Origin: Actinoallomurus sp.
GTDB lineage: Bacteria > Actinomycetota > Actinomycetes > Streptosporangiales > Streptosporangiaceae
DNA: 64,000 nt
Reading direction: 5' to 3'
Assembly: GCA_025964625.1 (NCBI GenBank)
Contig: JAOPYL010000336.1
Location: 1 to 64,000, forward strand
Part shown: in pieces, positions 20,313 to 28,226 of the stretch
How the letters are laid out: the number at the start of each line of letters is the position of its first letter
Numbering within the stretch: position 1 is the stretch's first letter
The notes under the pieces: generated by a model
Databases searched by the model: none
What the model saw: the letters and a program-made list of their open reading frames with translations, nothing else
Told to the model about the DNA's origin: nothing
Position numbers and translations under genes: made by a program

Positions 20313-20480
20313 TCACACCCGGTTCGTGAACCCTGCCGACCCTTCGCCGGAGTCCCCTCGCTCGAGCAGGCGGGCCAGCTCGCGGTCGAGGACCGTACGG
20401 TCGACGCCGGCCAGATCGCGGAGCGACACGCCCGAGAGATCGATCGGTCCGCCGTCGAGCTCGCCGGTGTCCTCGCACAT
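20313..20480 (-). CDS. fxsA: FxSxx-type RiPP precursor peptide candidate (FxsA-like, ends FTNRV)
   Basis: 55 residues from an ATG preceded by GGGGGAG. The leader carries PIDLSGVSLRDLAGVDRTVL followed by D-x-x-L-x-x-L-L, closely matching FxSxx-COOH precursors (x-D-L-x-x-V-x-L-x-x-L). The C-terminus is G-F-T-N-R-V, where the family usually ends F-x-S-x-x. A Phe followed two residues later by Asn also fits the aromatic-X-X substrate rule of three-residue cyclophane-forming radical SAM enzymes. A longer in-frame start exists but adds unrelated sequence. Maturation by the nearby FxsB-like enzyme is inferred. Confidence 0.75.
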   Translation of the reverse strand: MCEDTGELDGGPIDLSGVSLRDLAGVDRTVLDRELARLLERGDSGEGSAGFTNRV

Positions 20481-20854
20481 GTGCTCCCCCTGCCCGTCCG
20501 CGGGTCGTCCATCCGGTTCCTTCCCATCTGTCCGTCGGAGGAATCTAGCCGGATCGGGCCGAGATCTCTGGCGGCTCATACAGACAGCATCACCCGTGGA
20601 CCGCGCCGACGCATACCTGTGCAGGTAAAAGTCCCGCTCGGGAGACGATGTTCGGGCCGGCTCCAGGGCCACGCCGTACCGCCAACATGGGCGTATTCGG
20701 GCTTTAACGGTTACAGATGCTGTTCAAGGGATCAACGTGACGTCTAGGGGTTTAGGTGGACGGCTTAATCGAAAGGTTTCGCTACGTCCACGCGAAGAAA
20801 GAACCCCTAGGATGGCCGTATATTTTCGCGATCGGTGAAAGGACGCGGGCGCGC
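20481..20854. other. Divergent control region of the RiPP locus
   Basis: 374 bases between the precursor gene (minus strand) and the FxsT-like gene (plus strand); it is less GC-rich than the coding DNA. TAGGAT (20808-20813) and TATATT (20819-20824) are possible -10 hexamers for the plus-strand gene, with GAAAGGA acting as ribosome-binding site further on, but no good -35 was found. No RNA structure recognised. Confidence 0.4.
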
Positions 20855-23419
20855 GTGGCTAGTTCACAAGGGCGGGGAGGTGTCCCTGCGGTCTGGGGTC
20901 GCAAGATGCCGGGACGCAACAAGAATTTCACCGGCCGTGACGGCCTTCTCGAGCAACTGCACGACAGCATCCAGAGCCGGGCGACCGCGGTCGTCCCGCA
21001 CTCCGGCCAGGCGGCGGTTCGGGACAGACCGGAGAACATGTCCCACGCGCTGCAGGGTATGGGCGGTGTGGGCAAGACCCAGCTGGTCACCGAGTACGCC
21101 CATCGCTACCGGTCTGAGTACGACCTCGTCTGGTGGGTACCGGCCGACCAGCCGATGCTGGTCCGCCCGTCTCTCGCGGGTCTCGCGCCCTACCTCGACC
21201 TCCCGCCCGCCACGGCGACCGGGATCCCCGAGGCCACCGAGGCGGTGCTCGAGGCCCTGCGTAAGGGCGAGCCGTACGACCGCTGGTTGCTGATCTTCGA
21301 CAACGTCGATCAGCCCGAGGATCTCGAAGGTCTGCTGCCGGAGGGCCCGGGGCACGTGCTGATCACCTCGCGGAACCACCGCTGGCAGGGCGTGGTCGAC
21401 ACGCTGCCGGTCGACGTGTTCCAGCGCGAAGAGAGCATCGAGTTCCTCAACCGGCGCGTTCCCGCCGCGATCAGTGACAGCGATGCCGAACGGCTCGCCG
21501 CCGAGTTGGGCGACCTCCCGCTGGCGCTCGAACAGGCAGGCGCCCTCCAGGCCGAGACCGGCATGCCGGTCGACGAATACCTCGATCTGCTGAAAAAGCG
21601 GACCACCGAGCTGCTGTCGGAGGGCAAGGGATCGGAGTACCCGCACTCGATGACCGCCGCGTGGTCGCTGTCGGTCTCCGCCTTGGACCGCAAGCTTCCC
21701 GAGGCCGTCGAGCTGCTGCGCTGCTGTGCGTTCTTCGGCCCGGAGCCGATTCCGCGCGACGTGTTCCGGCGCGCCGGCCGAGCCACCCGGCCACTGCTCG
21801 GCACCGTGCTGGCCGACCCGATCCTGCTCACCCGGGCGATCCGCGAACTCGGCCGGTTCGCGCTCGCTCGCGTCGACGTGGGCAGCCGTACCATTCAGGT
21901 GCACCGGCTGGTTCAGGCGCTCCTCCGCGACGAGTTGAGCGAGGAAGACCGGGATCTGTTCCGCCGCGAGGTGCCGGCTCTGCTCGCCAGCAACGCTCCC
22001 AAGGACCCGGACGACGACAGCCGGTGGCCGCGCTTCGCCGAGCTGGTCGCACACGTCATCCCGGCGCAGGTGGCCGACAGCAGCGACCCTGAGGTCCGTG
22101 ACTTCTCCCTCAACATGGTTCGCTACCTTTACCAGTCCGGCAACCGGCAGGCTGCGCGTACGTTCGTCGAGGAGTTCCTGCGGCGCTGGGAGCGCGAGCC
22201 CGGCGCCGAGAACGACCTCCGCGTCCTGCTGGCCCAGCGGTTCCTCGCCGACGTGCTTCGCGACCTCGGGGAGTATCAGCGAGCCGCCGACATCGACAGT
22301 GCTCTGCTCGACCGAGCCCGGCGGACATTCGGTGAGGACGACCCCAGCACGCTGCTGTTCCTGGGTGGACTCGGAGCGGATCACCGGGCCCTGGGCGAGT
22401 TCGCGGTCGCCAAGGAGCATGATGAGCTGGCCCGGCGCCAGCACGACGCCGTCTTCGGCCCCGACGACCCGCGGACCATGCGCATGGTGAACAACCTCGC
22501 CCTGGACTACGCCCTGGTCAGCCAGTACCAGACGGCCCGTGAGCTCCACCTGCTCGCCTTCACCCAGCAGAGCGAGGCCTTCACCGGCGTCAGCAAGACG
22601 AACGTGCTCGCCTCCTGGAACGGCCTCGCCCGGGTGCTCCGGCAGTGCGGCGAGTACGCCGCGGCCCGCGACTTCGGCGAGGAGGCGTTGGAGTTCGGCC
22701 GTCAGGAGCTCGGACCCGAACACCCATGGACCCTGCGCACCGGCAAGGACCTCGCCATCGCCCTGCGGCGCACGGGCGACTACGAGCAGGCACTGGAGCT
22801 GGCCCAGGACGTCTTCGATCGATGCGGCCGGCTGTTCGGCCGTGACAACCCCGACACCCTCGCCGCGGCGATGAGCCTCGCCAACGTGCACCGCGCGCTG
22901 GCCAACTTCGACGAGGCGCTCGGCCTTGCGGAGGACACCATGAACCGCTACCCCGAGGTGTACAGCGACCAGCACCCCTATTACCACGGCTGCATGGGCA
23001 ACCTCGCGCTGCTCCACCGAGTGACCGGAAACGTCGAGAAAGCACGCGAGCTCAACACGACCAGTCTCGCCGGCCTCGACGCCAAGCTCACCCGCGACCA
23101 CCACTATTCATTGACCGTGGCCACCAACCTCGCCAGTGACTTCGCCCTGCTGGGCGATTTCGCCGAGGCGCGAAGGCTCGGCGAGGACAATCTGACCCGT
23201 GCCCGTGTCGTCCTCGGCCACCGGCATCCGCTGACGCTGGGATGCGCCGCCAATCTGGTCGCAGACCTGCGAGCCGACGGTGCCGCGGAAAAGGCCGCGG
23301 AGCTCGCCGAGAAGACCTACGCGGACTACGACGACACACTCGGCCGCGACCACCCCGACACCAAGGTCGCCAAGGGAGGCCGGCACCTCGACTTCGATTT
23401 CGACCCGCCGCCGATCTGA
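20855..23419 (+). CDS. fxsT: FxSxx-COOH system NTPase-TPR protein FxsT-like
   Basis: About 854 residues from the GTG that keeps the conserved opening VPAVWGRKMPGRNKNFTGRD; a longer form starting at 20756 cannot be excluded. An NB-ARC-like ATPase follows with Walker A GMGGVGKT (about 68-75), LLIFDNVDQPEDL and GDLPLALEQAGAL. The C-terminal half is a long array of TPR repeats of the kinesin-light-chain type (R-x-x-x-G-x-x-H-P-x-T). This architecture marks FxsT proteins accompanying FxSxx precursors and FxsB. The function is unproven; a signalling or targeting role is plausible. It faces the hydroxylase gene tail to tail with 9 bases between stops. Confidence 0.85.
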   Translation: MASSQGRGGVPAVWGRKMPGRNKNFTGRDGLLEQLHDSIQSRATAVVPHSGQAAVRDRPENMSHALQGMGGVGKTQLVTEYAHRYRSEYDLVWWVPADQPMLVRPSLAGLAPYLDLPPATATGIPEATEAVLEALRKGEPYDRWLLIFDNVDQPEDLEGLLPEGPGHVLITSRNHRWQGVVDTLPVDVFQREESIEFLNRRVPAAISDSDAERLAAELGDLPLALEQAGALQAETGMPVDEYLDLLKKRTTELLSEGKGSEYPHSMTAAWSLSVSALDRKLPEAVELLRCCAFFGPEPIPRDVFRRAGRATRPLLGTVLADPILLTRAIRELGRFALARVDVGSRTIQVHRLVQALLRDELSEEDRDLFRREVPALLASNAPKDPDDDSRWPRFAELVAHVIPAQVADSSDPEVRDFSLNMVRYLYQSGNRQAARTFVEEFLRRWEREPGAENDLRVLLAQRFLADVLRDLGEYQRAADIDSALLDRARRTFGEDDPSTLLFLGGLGADHRALGEFAVAKEHDELARRQHDAVFGPDDPRTMRMVNNLALDYALVSQYQTARELHLLAFTQQSEAFTGVSKTNVLASWNGLARVLRQCGEYAAARDFGEEALEFGRQELGPEHPWTLRTGKDLAIALRRTGDYEQALELAQDVFDRCGRLFGRDNPDTLAAAMSLANVHRALANFDEALGLAEDTMNRYPEVYSDQHPYYHGCMGNLALLHRVTGNVEKARELNTTSLAGLDAKLTRDHHYSLTVATNLASDFALLGDFAEARRLGEDNLTRARVVLGHRHPLTLGCAANLVADLRADGAAEKAAELAEKTYADYDDTLGRDHPDTKVAKGGRHLDFDFDPPPI

Positions 23420-23428
23420 TCGCCCGGC

Positions 23429-24766
23429 TCAGGACAGCGGGGCCGCGGACGGCATGCGGATCTCGCCGTTACGGCGGCGCCAGCGCGCGCGGTGGCATTC
23501 GTCGTCCTGGCGGGCCAGGGCGGTCGCGGCGGCCGGCACGCGCTCGTCGTGCCAGCTCGCCTGGGTGTGGTGCATGCCGGAGACGAAGGTCGTGCCCTCG
23601 GGGGTCAGCCGCCCGCAGGTCAGCAGCGTGTGCACGACCAGACCGGCGGCGGCCCGCCATCGGGCGAACTCGGCGTTCGCGTGGACGGCCGCCCCACCGC
23701 GTTCATGCGCGCGCTGACGGCGCCAGAAGCCGGTGACTCCGAGGTAGGCGTAGGCGCCCTGGAGCAGGCCGTTGACCGGGCGGGGATCGTCTCGCCAGGG
23801 AGCGTAGTAGCGGCTGCCGTCGTCGGGCAGCGTCAGGTCGACCAGGCCGAGCAGCGCGGTGAGCTTGCCGTGCTGGATCTCGTGAGCGAGGGTCACCGCC
23901 AAAGATCGGGCGTTCGGCGGGGTGGACAGGGCGACGCAGCCGAACGTGTCGCGTGCCGTCGCGCTGACCTGGCCCTGTTCGGGCGGCGACAGCGGCGTGA
24001 GCACCCGCAGACCCGCGCCGATCTCCTGGGCGGCCATTCCGTGATGGCGGACGAGCGTCTCCCAGGCCGGCCCGAACGCCGCGACCCACAGCCGTACCTC
24101 GTCCTCGCTCAGGCGGTCCGAGACGTTGCCCACCAAGGGCATGCGGTACGGGTCGACGTCATCGATGAGCAGGTCGAGGGTCGTGCCGCCCGCCCGTGCG
24201 GTCAGCCGTCGCAGACCGCGCCATCCCGGCGCGTCCGCGTACGGCTCCCGGGCCACTCTCACCGTCGGGCCGGTGGAAGCAGTGATCTCGGCACCGGCGC
24301 CGGTCACGCGTACGAGCACCCGGCCGCGCGCGAGGGTCGCCGCACCGAGCGACGGCAGCGACAGGACACCGTCGGCGGTGCTCACCTCGATCGAGCAGCG
24401 GACACCGGCGCGGATCGCGGCCGCCGCGGCGAGCGCCCCGAGCCGGCCGGGCGCCGCGTCCGGAGAATCGGTCGCCAGGGCACAGAGCGTACGCTGCGCC
24501 CACGCGCCGGTGGACGGGTAGCGCAGCACGTAGTCGACCGCGGCCGGAGCCTGTTCCTGCAGGGTGCTGAGCAGCTCGAAGCCGCGTGCCGTGTCGGCGG
24601 CGGCCGGGTGACCGGTCGCCGAGGCCCTCTCCACGACGCCGCGCAGCAGCAGCATGCGTTTGCTGTACTCCACGTCGGCCAGTGCCCGGACCGCGTTCGC
24701 CCCGCCGCCGCCGGTGGCCAGGGCGGCGAACATCTCGCGGGGTAGCCGATGGGCGTGTAGGTTCAT
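23429..24766 (-). CDS. HExxH-type peptide beta-hydroxylase of the FxsB pathway
   Basis: 445 residues. The signature HEIQH is at 295-299 within LAVTLAHEIQH, followed by G-K-L-x-A-L-L-x-L-V-D-L and YYAPWRDDPRPVNGLLQGAY, which together define the HEXXH domain seen beside FxsB maturases. Family members are described as 2-oxoglutarate/iron peptide beta-hydroxylases, not metalloproteases. The ATG is only 2 bases beyond the radical SAM stop, and GGA lies within the upstream gene's last codons, so the two enzymes are translationally coupled. The likely substrate is the FxsA-like peptide 3 kb away. Confidence 0.85.
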   Translation of the reverse strand: MNLHAHRLPREMFAALATGGGGANAVRALADVEYSKRMLLLRGVVERASATGHPAAADTARGFELLSTLQEQAPAAVDYVLRYPSTGAWAQRTLCALATDSPDAAPGRLGALAAAAAIRAGVRCSIEVSTADGVLSLPSLGAATLARGRVLVRVTGAGAEITASTGPTVRVAREPYADAPGWRGLRRLTARAGGTTLDLLIDDVDPYRMPLVGNVSDRLSEDEVRLWVAAFGPAWETLVRHHGMAAQEIGAGLRVLTPLSPPEQGQVSATARDTFGCVALSTPPNARSLAVTLAHEIQHGKLTALLGLVDLTLPDDGSRYYAPWRDDPRPVNGLLQGAYAYLGVTGFWRRQRAHERGGAAVHANAEFARWRAAAGLVVHTLLTCGRLTPEGTTFVSGMHHTQASWHDERVPAAATALARQDDECHRARWRRRNGEIRMPSAAPLS

Positions 24767-24768
24767 CG

Positions 24769-26001
24769 CTATTTTTCCTGGAGCACGGTTTCGCGGCGGG
24801 CGTCGAGGTCCGCGGCGACCGTACGCCGGATATGGGTGATGAGGCGGAAGAGGTCGGGCCGGTAGACCGAGGGGTTGGCGAAGCCGCGGCCGGCCCGGTA
24901 ACGGTGGGCGTAGAGCCCGCCGCCGCAGACGCGATGCACGGGACAGGAGCGGCATTCGGCCGACAGGGCGAGTTCGCCGATCTGGCGGGCCGCGATCGAC
25001 GGCAGGGACAGCACGTCGTCGAAGGAGTCGCGGGAGACATGGAGGCCGGTCGCGGGGGCGCCGTCGTACGCGGACTTCAGCATGTCGGACTGTTCGATGC
25101 TGCCGTCGGTCTCGACGACGACCATGCCCACCGGGGACAGGCCGACCGCCTCGCTGGCCGACGCGCCGCCGAGCAGCAATTGGATGATCTCGCTGAACAA
25201 CCGGACCTCGGTCTCCTGGCGCGGCGCGCCGTACCAGCGGTCGAAGACGGCGATCAGCCAGTCCGCGTACGGGGTGGCGGGCGAGCCCGGGACACGGACC
25301 GGCGGCGGAGAGGTCCAGTTGCCATGCGGAAGCAGGAAGTCGATCCTTGGCGGGCCGTGTTCGAGAAGGGCTTCGTACGTCACCAATGGCGGATTCCGGA
25401 CATCGATCGTGCAGAGCAGCCCGCTGAACAGATGCCGGAAGCGAGCCGAGCCGAGCCGGCCGAGGGCGGCCGCGACCGCGGCGTGGCTGCCGTTGCCGTT
25501 CGAGTGCCGCCGGTGTCGGTCATGTGCCGCCGCGTCGCCATCGAGGCTCACGCCGACCTGCACGTCCAGCTCGTCGAAGAGGTCGAGGTAGGGCCCGAGT
25601 CGTACGCCGTTCGTCTGCACGGACGCCCGGACGTTGATCGACGGCCCGGCGGCCCGGCGCACCGAGGACACGGTGTGCGCGATGAGCTCCGGTCCGACGA
25701 GAAGCGGCTCGCCGCCGTGCAGGACCAGTTCGACCGCTGTCAGGCCGTGTGCGCGGGCGTGCTCGGCGATCCGGCCGGCGATCCGCTCCACCAGTGCGGG
25801 GGACATGCGGTGCGGCTGTTCCCGCCAGCTCTGGTCCGCCATCTCGTACATGTAGCAGTAGTCGCAGGCCAGGTCGCAACGACTGTTGATCTTGAGAACG
25901 AACTCGCGGAACGGCGTCGGCCGCCAGCCGGCTGCGATCAGTGCGCCGACGTCCAGCGTGCCCGGCCACTCCATCTCGGACGGCCCCCGATTGACTGCCA
26001 C
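24769..26001 (-). CDS. fxsB: FxsB-like cyclophane-forming radical SAM/SPASM peptide maturase
   Basis: 410 residues from a GTG start with GAGG upstream. The [4Fe-4S]/SAM site is C42-x3-C46-x2-C49 (RCDLACDYCYMYEMADQSW). Further FxsB hallmarks are LHGGEPLL, VQTNGVRL, VGVSLDGD, LFSGLLCTIDVRN and DMLKSAYDGAPATGL. The SPASM tail has CRSCPVHRVCGGGLYAHRYR (C350, C353, C359) and then NPSVYRPDL; the position where related proteins are expected to have the last cysteine is Arg381. FxsB enzymes join an aromatic side chain to a beta-carbon two residues away. Coupled to the hydroxylase gene downstream. Confidence 0.9.
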   Translation of the reverse strand: MAVNRGPSEMEWPGTLDVGALIAAGWRPTPFREFVLKINSRCDLACDYCYMYEMADQSWREQPHRMSPALVERIAGRIAEHARAHGLTAVELVLHGGEPLLVGPELIAHTVSSVRRAAGPSINVRASVQTNGVRLGPYLDLFDELDVQVGVSLDGDAAAHDRHRRHSNGNGSHAAVAAALGRLGSARFRHLFSGLLCTIDVRNPPLVTYEALLEHGPPRIDFLLPHGNWTSPPPVRVPGSPATPYADWLIAVFDRWYGAPRQETEVRLFSEIIQLLLGGASASEAVGLSPVGMVVVETDGSIEQSDMLKSAYDGAPATGLHVSRDSFDDVLSLPSIAARQIGELALSAECRSCPVHRVCGGGLYAHRYRAGRGFANPSVYRPDLFRLITHIRRTVAADLDARRETVLQEK

Positions 26002-26345
26002 GCCTCACCCGCCCCGCAGGAGACTCGGCGCGTCATGCGCACTTGACCGGTTTCGCTAACTATGTGCGCCCTGACTGCGCTTCGTCAAACCCCGTATGGA
26101 TCGTGACAAACGCGCGGCCGGTTACTCGGCCGGCCGGCCGGCGTCTGGCACCATGCCATCGCCGGCTGGGACCGTGACCGGCTGATGGGGATGTCCTCGC
26201 AGGACAGAGCGGTACGTCTCCCTCGCCACTTCCGTGCAAAGTACGTGGCCGACTGCCGTAAGTATCCGCTACTCCTGGTAATCGGCGCACGGTACGCAGA
26301 TATGGGGCTTCGTCTGCCTCCTCGGCTGCGGGTCCGCCGAAAGGG
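26002..26345. other. Intergenic region between fxsB-like gene and Usp gene
   Basis: 344 bases separating divergent genes. It is locally less GC-rich around 26040-26300. It should hold the promoter of the radical SAM-hydroxylase operon. No second FxSxx-like peptide gene was seen on either strand. Confidence 0.35.
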
Positions 26346-26876
26346 GTGGGGAGATGCCGAGTACGGAACCTGCCGGTCCGTCCCGCGGGCCGTCCAGGGC
26401 GAGTTCGGCACAGCCGGGTTGACGTGGCGGCCGACAGGGTGGTGCTGGCGGGGGTGGACGGCACCGATTCGGGCCGGGCGGCGTTGCTGGCCGCGGCCGG
26501 CGAGGCGGCGGCAGATGGTTCGCGGCTCGTGGCATTGCATGTGCGGCGCAGCCCGCTGCCGATGGAGTACCTGGCGTGGGAGGCGCATGCGTTCGGTGCG
26601 CAGTGGCGGGACGAGCTGGAGCTGGAGGCGTGGCTGCAGTGCACGGTCATCCTCGGCGACCTCGCTGTGGACTGGGAGTACGCCGTCGCCGACGGGAGCC
26701 CCGTCGAGGCACTGTGCTCGTGCGCCCTCGCGCGTTCGGCGCGGACGGTGTACGTCGGGGCGCGGATCCGCTCCGGCTGGGGGGCGCGCCTGCATCGCTG
26801 CCCGGCGGATGAACTCCAGCGTCGCTGCCCGTGTACGGTGCGCGTGGTCCGGTTCCGGACCACCCCCCGCGATTGA
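26346..26876 (+). CDS. Universal stress protein (UspA family), single domain
   Basis: 176 residues from a GTG start, or about 150 from the GTG at 26424, which fits the family length better but lacks a clear ribosome-binding site. The fold opens with VVLAGVDGTDSGRAALLAAA and LVALHVRR, and ends with YVGARIRSGWGAR and RRCPCTVRVVR. The ATP-binding signature G-x2-G-x9-G-S/T is degraded (G-x-R-L-H-R-C-P), so nucleotide binding is uncertain. It converges on the protease gene with a palindromic terminator between them. Confidence 0.75.
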   Translation: MGRCRVRNLPVRPAGRPGRVRHSRVDVAADRVVLAGVDGTDSGRAALLAAAGEAAADGSRLVALHVRRSPLPMEYLAWEAHAFGAQWRDELELEAWLQCTVILGDLAVDWEYAVADGSPVEALCSCALARSARTVYVGARIRSGWGARLHRCPADELQRRCPCTVRVVRFRTTPRD

Positions 26877-26899
26877 GTGCCGTGCGGACCGCGCCGCCC

Positions 26900-26925
26900 A
26901 CGCCGGTGCCGGCCGGCACCGGCGT
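26900..26925. terminator. Bidirectional palindromic terminator
   Basis: A perfect 26-base GC-rich palindrome (outer bases ACGCCGGTGCC and its complement) lies in the 58-base gap between the convergent Usp and protease genes. There is no T-run, as is usual for high-GC actinobacterial hairpins. Confidence 0.6.
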
Positions 26926-26934
26926 CGCCGCCGG

Positions 26935-27780
26935 TCAGCTCGCCGCGGCCGCGGTGTCGTAGAGGGCCTTGACACGGTCGCCGAAACAGGGGCTGTAAGA
27001 GACGCTCGGAGTGTCGCCGCCCGTCTGATACCCGCCGATCACGCCGATGACCTCGCCGGTCCGGGTGACCCAGGGCCCACCGCTGGTGCCGTCGGTGAAT
27101 CCTCCGCAGGAGAACCGCATCTGGGTGGCGCTGTGGCGTGAGGCGCGGCCGGTGCAGGCCACGGGCCGGTCGCCGTCGCCGGGATAGCCGGTCACGGTGA
27201 CGAGCTCGCCGAACCGCGTGCTGAGGCCGAGCGTGTTCGCGCCCGTGACGCCGGCGATGTTCCTGCCCGACAGGGGCTGGAGGATGATGAAGCCCACGTC
27301 GTCGTCGGGATCGGCGGTGCTCGCCCATTCCCGGTCGACGAACATCGCCCTCACCGTCCAGACCCCGTACGGGGCGCGGCCACCGGCATAGCCGGGCGCG
27401 AACACCAGCCCCTTCCGGTAGCCGCCACCACCACCCGCGCCGTAGATGCAGTGCGCGGCGGTCACCAGCATGTCGCCCCCCGGACTGGCCACCACGCTCG
27501 CCGTGCACGAGTGCCGCCCGCCGACCCCGGACCGGAGCAACGGGCCCACCGCCGCCAGACCGGGAACGGGGGTTCCCGGGGTGACGTCCGTACGCCTGCG
27601 AGCCCGCCGGAGCCGCCGGGCCTTACCCGTGGCGGGGTGGCGTGAGGACGGTGAGGCAGGCTGGGATCCGGCCACCGATGCCGCACGGCCCGTGGTCGTC
27701 AGTAATGACAGCAAGATTGCCAAATGTGCGGTTCGTCGGGAAAGGGGACCGGCGGAAACCCCTACCGCGTTCGTGCTCAT
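26935..27780 (-). CDS. Secreted trypsin-like serine protease
   Basis: 281 residues. An N-terminal hydrophobic segment (about 18-31) after basic residues indicates export; a basic, Pro-rich stretch follows and may be a propeptide. Catalytic triad: H110 in VTAAHC, D161 in DDDVGF, S233 in DGTSGGPW. Cysteines at 92/111 and 209/225 suggest disulfides. It resembles actinobacterial chymotrypsin-like peptidases. The Asp in F-T-D-G-T-S-G-G could suggest trypsin-like specificity, but this is not certain. Confidence 0.9.
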   Translation of the reverse strand: MSTNAVGVSAGPLSRRTAHLAILLSLLTTTGRAASVAGSQPASPSSRHPATGKARRLRRARRRTDVTPGTPVPGLAAVGPLLRSGVGGRHSCTASVVASPGGDMLVTAAHCIYGAGGGGGYRKGLVFAPGYAGGRAPYGVWTVRAMFVDREWASTADPDDDVGFIILQPLSGRNIAGVTGANTLGLSTRFGELVTVTGYPGDGDRPVACTGRASRHSATQMRFSCGGFTDGTSGGPWVTRTGEVIGVIGGYQTGGDTPSVSYSPCFGDRVKALYDTAAAAS

Positions 27781-28226
27781 GAGGATTCTCCTGAACAGCT
27801 GCTAGAGAGCTTGCTGCCTGCGGAATCACCCCTCGCCATGGGGATGGACATCGTCGACGCCAATGGTGAATGAATTGAGCAACCGGGTCAATACCCCCGG
27901 TCAAGATAAGCCTGTTACCAGGGGTAACAACTGGATTCTGGGCGGTCGTCCGCCGTCGGAGTCTGGCGAACAAAGATGAAATACCCACTAAATAGATATA
28001 TCCAGTAAATGGAGATAATCCGGGGCCTCGGGCCTTCCGACACCGCGGCACGCGAGGCGCCCATCACGATGAAACGCCGATCGCGCCCCGGTCGTCCACA
28101 GGCTGTGGACGACCGGGGCGCGATCTGGGTCGCAGGCCTGGCGACCCGGAGACCGACCCGCGTTCGGGCCTCTCCGCCGGCGGCGGCTTCGGGTTCGTTC
28201 AACGGCCGTCTGCCGGGGAACGGTGA
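27781..28226. other. A+T-richer intergenic region
   Basis: 446 bases between the protease start and the amidohydrolase stop, both on the minus strand. The segment 27840-28015 is unusually A+T-rich for this genome, consistent with the protease promoter. The amidohydrolase terminator lies at 28079-28125. No gene was recognised. Confidence 0.45.
28079..28125 (-). terminator. Perfect 23-bp inverted repeat, probable terminator
   Basis: Two 23-base arms (28079-28101 and 28103-28125) are perfectly complementary with a single base between them. The outer bases are GATCGCGCC; the centre is CCACAGGCTGTGG. It lies about 100 bases beyond the stop of the amidohydrolase gene on the minus strand and lacks a T-run. 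Confidence 0.6.

Noticed and set aside
23429-24766. HEIQH motif taken as a zinc metalloprotease
   Set aside because: The surrounding sequence and the coupling to an FxsB-like maturase fit the HExxH peptide-hydroxylase family, not a protease.
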